Source: Akkermansiaceae bacterium (GTDB lineage: Bacteria; Verrucomicrobiota; Verrucomicrobiia; Verrucomicrobiales; Akkermansiaceae). Taken from it: a stretch of 5,652 bases of DNA. The notes beneath the pieces were generated by a model that had not been told where the DNA came from, searched no databases, and was given only the letters and a program-made list of their open reading frames with translations. The stretch covers positions 1 to 5,652 of the forward strand of contig JALZVD010000217.1 of NCBI GenBank assembly GCA_023300205.1. The letters are read 5' to 3'. Position 1 is the stretch's first letter; every line of letters begins with the position of its first letter. This document shows positions 1 through 5,652 of the stretch, in pieces. Position numbers and translations under genes: made by a program.

Positions 1-1773
1 GAATGGGTTCATGGTAGAGATGACATCGTAATGGTAGTAATCGGGATCGGTGTGGAAATTACCTGTGAGTTTGCCGGAGGGGTGAATGGCTTCAATTTCT
101 GTTAGCTTGAGTTGTTTATTTTTGAAGGTGATGGTGGCTTTACATGATTCTAACTGTGAGTTGTTTATTTTCGGTTTAGCTATGTTTACTTTGGCAGTGA
201 GAACATCATCTGACCAAAGGAATGAGGAGTCTAATTGGTCAAAGGAGGTTTGCTTGAATGAGGCGTCTAGGAGAGTTACACTGCCGCTGAGAGTGCCATC
301 TAGAAAGCGAACTTTGGAGGTTAAAGATTCTGTGGAAATACCGTTGTATGAAAGCTTAGTGAGATGGAGTTCAACTTCAGAAACCCAGTCAGTGAGGTCA
401 TTTGCGTTGATATTGCCCTTGGATTTACCGAATATTTTAGAGTTAGAACTCAGTTTTATATTGTTTAGAGCTGCTTCTACTTTACTACCTTTTTTAATGA
501 AGGGGAGAAATGCACGTTTAGGTAGAGTGGTTTCAGTGTCGTAGGTGATAATGTTATTTTTGATGAGGAGTCTTCCTTTTAGAAAGCCATCAGGGTTTTT
601 CATGAGTAGCCTATCTAAGTAGATGTCACCGTTGTTCCATGAGAAGTCAGAGCTAAGGGAGTCAAATTTGGATCCGAGATATTCATAGGTGTTGAGTTTA
701 ACTGCGCCGGTGGCTCTGATCTCAAGTTCACTGAATGGGTTAATGAATGAGGGGAGTACAGCAGCTAATTCCATGTCAGCTTTTTTAGTAGGGAGCTTGA
801 AGTAGCCATGAGCATCTATTTTGGAACCACCATTGATGTTAAATCCCTTGAATAGATCCTTATCAAAAAACGTCATGATGAATTTTTGAATATGGACGTT
901 GCTGTCTATGTTGAATCTTCCGTCTCTGATGGTGAAGTCATAGTCCATCACGATGTCTGCTTTATTATTATTATGGAGAAAGGTGAGGCTATCGATGGTC
1001 AGAAGGTTGTGGTTAAAGTCACCTTTGGTGTGAAGGTCTTTGATGTTGTATTGCTTGAATGCTATGGCTGGAGCTACGAGATCAAATTTCACTTTGATTT
1101 TATCTGGTGAGTTGATGTCACCTTCGATGCGTAGATCTAGTTTTGGTGGTGTGGCTGAGGTCCATTTCCAATTTTCTAGATAGGTTAGAAAATTTTGGTA
1201 TGCTTCAGCTTGTTGTCTGGCGTATTCTGGTGAGAACTCGTCTACAGGACGGTCTAGTTCTTGCCATAGATTTCCAGCAAGGGTGATATCAATTCCCATG
1301 TATTCAGCTGTGAGTTTATTGGTGGAAATGGCGCCATCTGTAGGGAACTCGATGTTACCGTTGATATTTTGAAATTTGACCCTAGAAGATTCTGGATCTA
1401 AAGGGTTGAGGGGGATTTCAATGTCAGCTTCTGTTAGTGAGAGGCTGTTGATTTTACGGATGCCTCTGAGGAGTTTTGTTTTATCTAGATTGATCGATAC
1501 TTTTGCGAGCGATGCTAGTTTGGTTTGACGTTGGGCGTTATCGTATAGGTTTACATTTGTAGCGACTAGTCCATCACTTAATTGATATTTGAGGCTTTCA
1601 AAATCTATAAAGACCCCACGTTGCTCAAGCTCGCTTGAGATGTGGTTCCGGATGTCTTGGTTTAGGCCGGTGCTGTTGAGGTAAATTAAGCCGGCAGCGA
1701 CGGCGATCATGCTTAAGACAAACAAAATTGTCAGCGTGATGCGTAGTCTGATGATAATGCGTCGTATAAGCAT
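1..1773 (-). CDS. AsmA/TamB-like inner-membrane-anchored envelope protein (partial, C-terminus outside window)
   Basis: An uninterrupted frame runs from the ATG at 1773-1771 to the left edge: 591 codons without a stop, so the C-terminus is missing. The protein opens with a basic stretch (Arg at residues 4, 5, 9 and 11) followed by one hydrophobic segment at about residues 12-32, which fits an N-in signal anchor. The rest is a long run of alternating polar and hydrophobic residues with many short beta-type units (Gly-Asn/Asp turns, repeated I-x-L/V-x patterns) and no further membrane segment. The early segment reading FESLKYQLSDGLVATNVNLY resembles the first repeat of AsmA-like proteins, in which a beta-rich groove spans the periplasm; relatives are implicated in phospholipid transport and outer-membrane homeostasis. 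Family membership is inferred from architecture, and I see no catalytic motif. A later Met at residue 22 lies inside the membrane segment, so residue 1 is the better start. There is no clear Shine-Dalgarno. It lies 79 bp after the MoxR gene and may be co-transcribed with it. Confidence 0.65.
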   Translation of the reverse strand, partial: MLIRRIIIRLRITLTILFVLSMIAVAAGLIYLNSTGLNQDIRNHISSELEQRGVFIDFESLKYQLSDGLVATNVNLYDNAQRQTKLASLAKVSINLDKTKLLRGIRKINSLSLTEADIEIPLNPLDPESSRVKFQNINGNIEFPTDGAISTNKLTAEYMGIDITLAGNLWQELDRPVDEFSPEYARQQAEAYQNFLTYLENWKWTSATPPKLDLRIEGDINSPDKIKVKFDLVAPAIAFKQYNIKDLHTKGDFNHNLLTIDSLTFLHNNNKADIVMDYDFTIRDGRFNIDSNVHIQKFIMTFFDKDLFKGFNINGGSKIDAHGYFKLPTKKADMELAAVLPSFINPFSELEIRATGAVKLNTYEYLGSKFDSLSSDFSWNNGDIYLDRLLMKNPDGFLKGRLLIKNNIITYDTETTLPKRAFLPFIKKGSKVEAALNNIKLSSNSKIFGKSKGNINANDLTDWVSEVELHLTKLSYNGISTESLTSKVRFLDGTLSGSVTLLDASFKQTSFDQLDSSFLWSDDVLTAKVNIAKPKINNSQLESCKATITFKNKQLKLTEIEAIHPSGKLTGNFHTDPDYYHYDVISTMNPF

Positions 1774-1852
1774 GAGACGAGTTAGTGATGGCGTTAGCTC
1801 AATTTAGCATTGCGAGCTTAGTTTGCAATCTATTACAGATGGCTTTGATAAA
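1774..1852 (-). other. short intergenic gap between moxR and the AsmA-like gene
   Basis: These 79 bp contain only weak, short complementary pieces (for example ATTGC at 1809-1813 against GCAAT at 1825-1829) with long loops and no T-run. I see no promoter with both boxes, no terminator and no Shine-Dalgarno before the ATG at 1773. Read-through transcription from moxR is the simplest reading. Confidence 0.5.
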
Positions 1853-2836
1853 TTATGGGACAATGACTCGCTTTAAGATTCTGTGGATGATTTCATCTGT
1901 TGTTATATTTTCTGCCTCTGCTTCATAGCTGAGTAGAATACGATGCCGGAAGATGTCTGGGGCGAGGTCTTTGACATCCTGGGGAGTGACGAAGGCTCTG
2001 CCTGCCATAAATGCGTTTGCTTTTGCAGCGAGTGCTAGATTAATGGTTGCACGAGGAGATGCTCCTGAGCGAATTAGAGGGGCGAGAGACGGGTCTACTT
2101 TACCAGGTCTGCGGGTGCAGTGGACTAGCTCCACGATGTATTCCTTAATGGCGGCGTCGATATAGATGTTATTTACGATATCACGGCATTTGGCTACTTG
2201 ATCAACTGAGATGACTTTCTTGGTTGTGGGGATATTGGCAGATGTGGCCATACGATCTAGGATGGTTAGTTCATCTTGCTTGGATGGGTAGTCGACGTGG
2301 ACTTTTAGGAGGAATCTATCTAGCTGAGCTTCTGGTAGCTGGTAGGTTCCTTCCTGATCGATGGGGTTCTGGGTGGCTAGAACAAGAAATGGGTTAGGGA
2401 GTGGGTATGAGGTATCGCCGATGGTGACTTGCTTTTCCTGCATAGCCTCAAGTAGAGCAGATTGGACTTTGGCAGGGGCGCGGTTGATTTCATCTGCGAG
2501 GATGAGGTTACTAAAAATAGGACCTAGTTTAGGGCTGAATGACATTTCCTGGGGGTTGTAGATCATGGTGCCTAGTAGATCAGCAGGGAGGAGGTCTGGG
2601 GTGAACTGGATTCTAGAAAAACCTGTGTCTAGGCATCCGGCTAGTGAGTTGATGGCAAGGGTTTTGGCTAGCCCTGGGACGCCTTCTAAGATAACGTGTC
2701 CGCTACTCAGTAGTCCTATGATGAGACGATCTACTAGGTTGTCTTGGCCGACTAGGACGTTGGCCATTTCTGTTTTGATTGTTTGGGTCCATGAGGATTG
2801 ATCTTGGACTAGCTGGGCAAATTCTTCGTGATTCAT
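1853..2836 (-). CDS. MoxR-family AAA+ ATPase
   Basis: A complete 327-residue protein, the usual length for MoxR ATPases, ending in TAA. The AAA_3 core is intact: Walker A GVPGLAKT at residues 52-59, Walker B LILADEIN at 111-118 (Asp115, Glu116), sensor 1 ATQNP at 154-158, the family signature LPEAQLDRF at 167-175 with the likely arginine finger Arg174, and sensor 2 SGASPR at 257-262. The C-terminal lid domain (about 215-327) is complete. Family members hydrolyse ATP as hexameric rings and act as chaperones that assemble or activate partner proteins, often with von Willebrand factor A domains. No such partner (DUF58, VWA, transglutaminase-like) follows here; the next gene is AsmA-like. The start lies 38 bp after coaD. 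The leader lacks a Shine-Dalgarno and is pyrimidine-rich. The call is secure at family level; the client is unknown. Confidence 0.95.
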   Translation of the reverse strand: MNHEEFAQLVQDQSSWTQTIKTEMANVLVGQDNLVDRLIIGLLSSGHVILEGVPGLAKTLAINSLAGCLDTGFSRIQFTPDLLPADLLGTMIYNPQEMSFSPKLGPIFSNLILADEINRAPAKVQSALLEAMQEKQVTIGDTSYPLPNPFLVLATQNPIDQEGTYQLPEAQLDRFLLKVHVDYPSKQDELTILDRMATSANIPTTKKVISVDQVAKCRDIVNNIYIDAAIKEYIVELVHCTRRPGKVDPSLAPLIRSGASPRATINLALAAKANAFMAGRAFVTPQDVKDLAPDIFRHRILLSYEAEAENITTDEIIHRILKRVIVP

Positions 2837-2874
2837 ATTGTTTTGTGGACGGAGGGGAGGTGTGTATTGAGAGT

Positions 2875-3360
2875 TTATTTATCTTGTTGTAGTTTTTGGA
2901 AGACTGGTTCTGGGACATATCTGCGGACGGTGTCTTCCCAGCCTTCTGGACCAATGAGAGCTTTGACCATGCTTGAGGATAGCTCGGCGATGTCACGCGG
3001 TGGCATGAGAAAAGAGGTGATGATTTCAGGAGCCATGTCTGAGTTGATGTGGCGCATACCTCGTTCATATTCGTAGTCATTTGGTGATCTGATACCACGG
3101 AGGATGTAGTGTGCATCTACTTCACGTGCGTAGTTTACTAGGTAGCGGTTATCGAAATATGATATGGTGAGACGCTCACAAGATGGGAGGCTGTCACGGA
3201 GCATTTTGAGTCGTTCATCGACGCTAAATGTGTAGCTTTTAGAAGGGTTTGATCCTATGGCTACATAGAGGTGATCAAAGAGTTGTAATCCTTGCTGAAT
3301 CATCCAGACGTGGCCGTTAGTTGGTGGGTCAAATGACCCTGCATAGACTGCTGTGCGCAT
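2875..3360 (-). CDS. coaD: phosphopantetheine adenylyltransferase (CoaD)
   Basis: A complete 161-residue protein, the standard length for bacterial CoaD, which makes dephospho-CoA from ATP and 4'-phosphopantetheine, the penultimate step of coenzyme A synthesis in the cytoplasm. It has the nucleotidyltransferase fold signature [10 protein letters not shown] at residues 8-17 (the T/HxGH motif is TNGH at 14-17), NPSK at 38-41 with the substrate-binding Lys41, [12 protein letters not shown] at 88-99 with Arg88 and Arg91 at the usual phosphate-binding places, and the ISSS-like LSSSMVK at 127-133. A GPEGWE segment at 137-142 occupies the loop before the C-terminal helix, where E. coli CoaD reads differently; it does not look damaging. 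The ATG at 3360-3358 places the motifs at their usual distances. A GGAG lies 11 nt upstream of the ATG, inside a small inverted repeat. The gene follows the HupE-like gene by 69 bp and precedes moxR by 38 bp. Confidence 0.96.
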   Translation of the reverse strand: MRTAVYAGSFDPPTNGHVWMIQQGLQLFDHLYVAIGSNPSKSYTFSVDERLKMLRDSLPSCERLTISYFDNRYLVNYAREVDAHYILRGIRSPNDYEYERGMRHINSDMAPEIITSFLMPPRDIAELSSSMVKALIGPEGWEDTVRRYVPEPVFQKLQQDK

Positions 3361-3370
3361 GGGTATATAT

Positions 3371-3386
3371 TCTCCAATTATGGAGA
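3371..3386 (-). promoter_or_regulatory. inverted repeat in the coaD leader covering the only SD-like GGAG
   Basis: Two 6-bp arms, TCTCCA and TGGAGA, are separated by 4 bases, ending 10 bases before the coaD ATG. On the coding strand the arm nearer the gene contains GGAG (3372-3375), the only Shine-Dalgarno-like sequence in the leader, so pairing of the arms would hide it. The same element contains CATAAT (3382-3377, minus strand), one mismatch from a sigma70 -10 box, but no matching -35 box is present. It could be a protein-binding site, a small translational switch or chance. There is no T-run after it, so it is not an intrinsic terminator. Confidence 0.25.
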
Positions 3387-3429
3387 TTTGTCATCAGATT
3401 TCTTTTTAAACCTTTGGTGCTGGTGAGCT

Positions 3430-4635
3430 CTAGGGCAATCTCTGGAAGAACCAGAGTATGGAAAAGGCTGCGATGATGATGGCAGATGTGGTTCTGAGTG
3501 TCTGTTCTAGCTGAACTGAGTGGTGTTTTTTGATGTAGAGTAAGGTGTTGTAAGATGAGATGATGAGGATGGCTTGGGCTATTTCTATGCCTAGGTTTGC
3601 TATTGTGAGTGGAGGGATCCAGTTGTCTAAGAGGAGAAACTGTAAGGAGCTACCTAGGCTGCCTGCGAAGCCGAGTCCATGGATGAATCCGAATATTGCG
3701 ATGAGTGAGAATCTCCAGGTGAGTTGTGGTTTAGAATGTATGGATTGTTTTAGAAATAGGGTTTCTGCGGCGATGAATGCGATGCTAAGTGCGATGAGGG
3801 CTTCGATGTAGATAGATATACTGTAGGTGTAAATGGGGAAGAGATCAGAGATGACGAGAGCCATGCTGAGTGCATGGGAGAGGGTGAATATTAGGGATTG
3901 GTATAGAAGTTGGCGGACGCTGGAGGCGATGAGGCACATTCCGATGATGAATAGGATATGATCTGGCCCATCTGGGATGACGTGCCGGAATCCTAGGGAG
4001 ATTAATGTTAGGGATGTTAGAGAGGGGGGGGGAGGTTGATGCTCAGGAGTGGGCTTTGTGGGGGGAGTTTGTTCTAGCTCTAGACTAAGGATCATGGAGG
4101 GTTTGATCGTTTTAAAGGTGATTTGTTTGGCTATTTGGTGAGCGAGTACGAGGTTAGGGGATGATCCTGGGTTGATTTTGATGGCTAGTTTTTGTGGTGT
4201 TTGATCCGGTAAGATGGGGGTGATTTCTGCTGTGTAATAGGCGCCTTGGTTGAGTAATTTTATGAAGGGGTAAGGTTTTTGGTCAAAGTCAGGGAATGAT
4301 ACTTTAAAGTTTACTGGCTGGTTATTTACCTGGAATTGGATGTAGGATTTTAGATAAGTTACCGCTTCTTTTCTGAGACGCTGGTGTTGTGCATCTGATT
4401 GTTTGACTAGCCATGAGCGCTTGGGTTGTGGGGCTTCTGGGTCATTGCGGGTGTCTGGGAGCGCGTAGGCCACATCAAAGTTGAGGATGAGTGAGCCGTT
4501 GGCTTGGCTGAAGTCTGCGTAGAACTGCTCTACAATGTGAGCTTTGACCGCGGTTACTAGAAGGAGGGTGAGGCAGATGAATGAGAGAGTAGAGTATTTA
4601 CTTCTGTGGGGATTTCTACCTCTCTTGTCGTTCAT
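3430..4635 (-). CDS. HupE/UreJ_2-family membrane protein with extracytoplasmic N-terminal domain
   Basis: This protein of 401 residues starts at the ATG at 4635. A GTG at 4677 would add 14 residues and overlap the upstream gene by 26 bp. Numbers below count from that GTG. A signal peptide runs to about residue 46 (basic KRGRNPHRSK, hydrophobic 29-43, cleavage motif VKA|H), followed by a soluble extracytoplasmic domain (47-200), a proline-rich linker (203-218) and about six or seven membrane segments (222-412). The membrane part carries the family motifs: RHVIPDGPDH (231-240), FTLSHAL (264-270), the acidic IYIEALIALSIA (289-300), FGFIHGLGFAGSLG (329-342) and NLGIEIAQ (361-368). His232, Asp239, His240, His268, Glu292 and His333 are candidate metal-path residues. 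HupE/UreJ relatives are described as nickel or cobalt permeases; the metal for this two-domain branch is not established. Only 16 bp separate it from the upstream peptidase, implying co-transcription. No Shine-Dalgarno precedes the ATG, whereas GGAG precedes the GTG by 5 nt, so the start is not settled. Confidence 0.85.
   Translation of the reverse strand: MNDKRGRNPHRSKYSTLSFICLTLLLVTAVKAHIVEQFYADFSQANGSLILNFDVAYALPDTRNDPEAPQPKRSWLVKQSDAQHQRLRKEAVTYLKSYIQFQVNNQPVNFKVSFPDFDQKPYPFIKLLNQGAYYTAEITPILPDQTPQKLAIKINPGSSPNLVLAHQIAKQITFKTIKPSMILSLELEQTPPTKPTPEHQPPPPSLTSLTLISLGFRHVIPDGPDHILFIIGMCLIASSVRQLLYQSLIFTLSHALSMALVISDLFPIYTYSISIYIEALIALSIAFIAAETLFLKQSIHSKPQLTWRFSLIAIFGFIHGLGFAGSLGSSLQFLLLDNWIPPLTIANLGIEIAQAILIISSYNTLLYIKKHHSVQLEQTLRTTSAIIIAAFSILWFFQRLP
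4024..4032 (+). repeat. nine-base G homopolymer (poly-C on the coding strand)
   Basis: Nine consecutive G lie on the plus strand inside the HupE-like gene and encode Pro-Pro-Pro as three CCC codons in the linker between the extracytoplasmic domain and the first membrane segment. A second run of six G lies nearby at 4060-4065. Tracts of this length are known slippage sites in phase-variable genes of other bacteria; whether this one varies cannot be seen from one sequence. Confidence 0.9.
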
Positions 4636-4651
4636 TGAGCTGTTTTTTATG

Positions 4652-5652
4652 CTATTTGAAGTTGATTTTAACTCCACGAGATCTCCATGCTTTGTGGATT
4701 AGCTTTTCAAGTTCATCAAATGTTCTGCCAGCGAGGAGTACTTTGAGAGCTTCTTCTCCTTGTTTGCCCTCATTCAAGGCGGTGAGGAACTGAATGATGT
4801 TTTTACGGTCGCCATCGTTATCCATGTGGAGGAAGTAGTAGGTGATTAAGGCACCGAGGCCGTAGTTGAAGTTGCCATTGGCTGTGAATTCACCATAGCT
4901 CATAAGCATGAATTGTTTGAGGTCAGGAGCGGTGAATTCCTCTCCAATATTACGTCCACGGTTGTCTTTTCTGGAGAATCCTGTGACGTAGCGTCTGATT
5001 TCGTTTAGGTTTCCATTGACCATGAACTTTCCGGATCTGTAGTCTGTGACGGCGATGTATTCGGCGAGCCCTTCTGAGAACCATCCTCTGGGTCCAGGTG
5101 CGAAGTATTCAGTGTTGGTTAGTTGGTGAGCGATTTCGTGAGGTAGGGTTTTGTTGGTGGCTTTGTAGTCAAACATGTATTTGCTGCCGACTTTTTTTAC
5201 ACCTAGACTGGATAGAGGAACCATGATGACTCCTGAACTTGGCATGTAGACTCCAGCGGAGCTAGTAGGGCCTCCGTTTTTGATGTAGTTTTCTTTACTC
5301 CCGAATAGGAGGATTTTGAATTTGACGGTGTTTTCTGGCATGTGTGCTTTTACCATGGAGAGTGGCAGTTCATTACAATATGCACGGGTAGCCTCGAAGA
5401 GTGTGGAGAAGTTTTTGATGATAGTTTTTGAGATTTGGACATCACATACAAATTCGTAGTTTGGGCTCTGGTAGATGAAGACTTTATTTTCTTTATCTTC
5501 TTTTACGGTGGTGATTTCTGGGGATTCAGCTTTGACTAGCTTAGGCCATTCGGTGTTAAAATTATCTTTGATGTTGAATTGTTTTTTTAATTGGTGTGTG
5601 CTTGCTCTGCTTATTGATTTACCTGTTATTTTAGTGGTTTCGGAAGTGGTTT
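4652..5652 (-). CDS. zinc metallopeptidase, DUF1570/peptidase MA-like (partial, N-terminus outside window)
   Basis: The frame is open from the right edge to a TAG at 4654-4652, giving 332 visible residues. No ATG, GTG or TTG occurs in frame between the edge and the ATG at 5356, and the segment before that ATG (YQSPNYEFVCDV..., FEATRAYCNELPL) reads as conserved domain, so the true start is upstream of the window. Counting from the first full codon, the zinc motif HEIAH is at residues 171-175 and the downstream GWFSEGLAEY supplies the third ligand Glu193, the HExxH...E gluzincin pattern. The preceding SAGVYMPSSGVIMVPLSSLG resembles the substrate-groove strand of DUF1570-like proteins. The Lys/Thr/Ser-rich first 40 residues look like a linker after an export signal, so an extracytoplasmic location is likely but not shown. 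The substrate is unknown. It is the first visible gene of the run and nearly abuts the HupE-like gene. Confidence 0.8.
   Translation of the reverse strand, partial: TTSETTKITGKSISRASTHQLKKQFNIKDNFNTEWPKLVKAESPEITTVKEDKENKVFIYQSPNYEFVCDVQISKTIIKNFSTLFEATRAYCNELPLSMVKAHMPENTVKFKILLFGSKENYIKNGGPTSSAGVYMPSSGVIMVPLSSLGVKKVGSKYMFDYKATNKTLPHEIAHQLTNTEYFAPGPRGWFSEGLAEYIAVTDYRSGKFMVNGNLNEIRRYVTGFSRKDNRGRNIGEEFTAPDLKQFMLMSYGEFTANGNFNYGLGALITYYFLHMDNDGDRKNIIQFLTALNEGKQGEEALKVLLAGRTFDELEKLIHKAWRSRGVKINFK

Noticed and set aside
86..544. Plus-strand open frame of 152 codons
   Set aside because: It lies wholly antisense to the continuous AsmA-like frame, resembles no family, and has no leader signals; it is a by-product of the codon bias on the opposite strand.
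886..1110. Plus-strand open frame of 74 codons
   Set aside because: Antisense to the same AsmA-like gene, with low-complexity hydrophobic content and no recognisable domain.
1796..1829. Possible terminator between moxR and the AsmA-like gene
   Set aside because: The complementary pieces are only 5 bp with loops over 10 nt and there is no following T-run.
1953..3076. Several plus-strand frames of 66-82 codons across moxR and coaD
   Set aside because: All are antisense to confidently identified genes and show no domain or start signal.
2703..3116. Minus-strand open frame of 137 codons overlapping coaD and moxR
   Set aside because: It sits in another frame across two well-conserved genes and its product is Ser/Pro/Arg-rich with no family pattern, typical of a shadow frame.
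3361..3400. Sigma70 promoter for coaD (ATGACA ... TATATA or CATAAT)
   Set aside because: The best -10 candidates lack a -35 at proper spacing, and the TATATA version would place the transcript start at or past the start codon.
3560..3811. Plus-strand frame of 83 codons within the HupE-like gene
   Set aside because: Antisense to conserved membrane motifs on the other strand and without support of its own.
4652..5356. Reading the peptidase as a complete 234-residue protein starting at 5356
   Set aside because: The frame continues open to the window edge with conserved-looking sequence before that Met, so this ATG is internal.

Overview
The window is a densely packed, single-direction stretch of a bacterial chromosome. 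All five genes are read on the minus strand, with short gaps (38, 69 and 79 bp) and one pair about 16 bp apart. The genes at both edges run off the window. Protein features (an AsmA-like envelope protein, a MoxR ATPase, a CoaD with a GPEGWE C-terminal segment, a DUF1570-like metallopeptidase and a HupE/UreJ_2-type protein) and the lack of clear Shine-Dalgarno sequences suggest a Gram-negative bacterium. By overall impression it may belong to the Planctomycetota/Verrucomicrobiota superphylum. That placement is an inference and is not proven here. GC content is estimated by eye at about 45%.

In transcription order, from the right edge to the left, the layout is as follows. (1) 5652-4652: a zinc metallopeptidase of the HExxH...E (gluzincin-like, DUF1570/peptidase MA-like) type, with its N-terminus outside the window. 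(2) 4635-3430: a HupE/UreJ_2-family membrane protein with a signal peptide and an extracytoplasmic domain. It carries a run of nine C (coding strand) between that domain and the membrane region. (3) 3360-2875: coaD, phosphopantetheine adenylyltransferase of CoA synthesis. (4) 2836-1853: a MoxR-family AAA+ ATPase. (5) 1773-1: the first 591 residues of a large AsmA/TamB-like protein anchored in the inner membrane, continuing beyond the left edge.

The first two genes probably form a translational pair acting outside the cytoplasmic membrane. coaD and moxR are cytoplasmic and may be co-transcribed with them or from a short gap holding an inverted repeat. The AsmA-like gene follows moxR where DUF58/von Willebrand-type partners are more usual. 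I found no RNA genes, mobile elements, CRISPR arrays or convincing terminators, and no gene-free stretch over 300 bp. Most of the window is an ordinary housekeeping and envelope region. The items most worth a second look are the poly-C tract, the predicted N-terminal histidine of the mature HupE-like protein, the unusual gene neighbours, and the base composition (coding strand C-rich, CTAG common).
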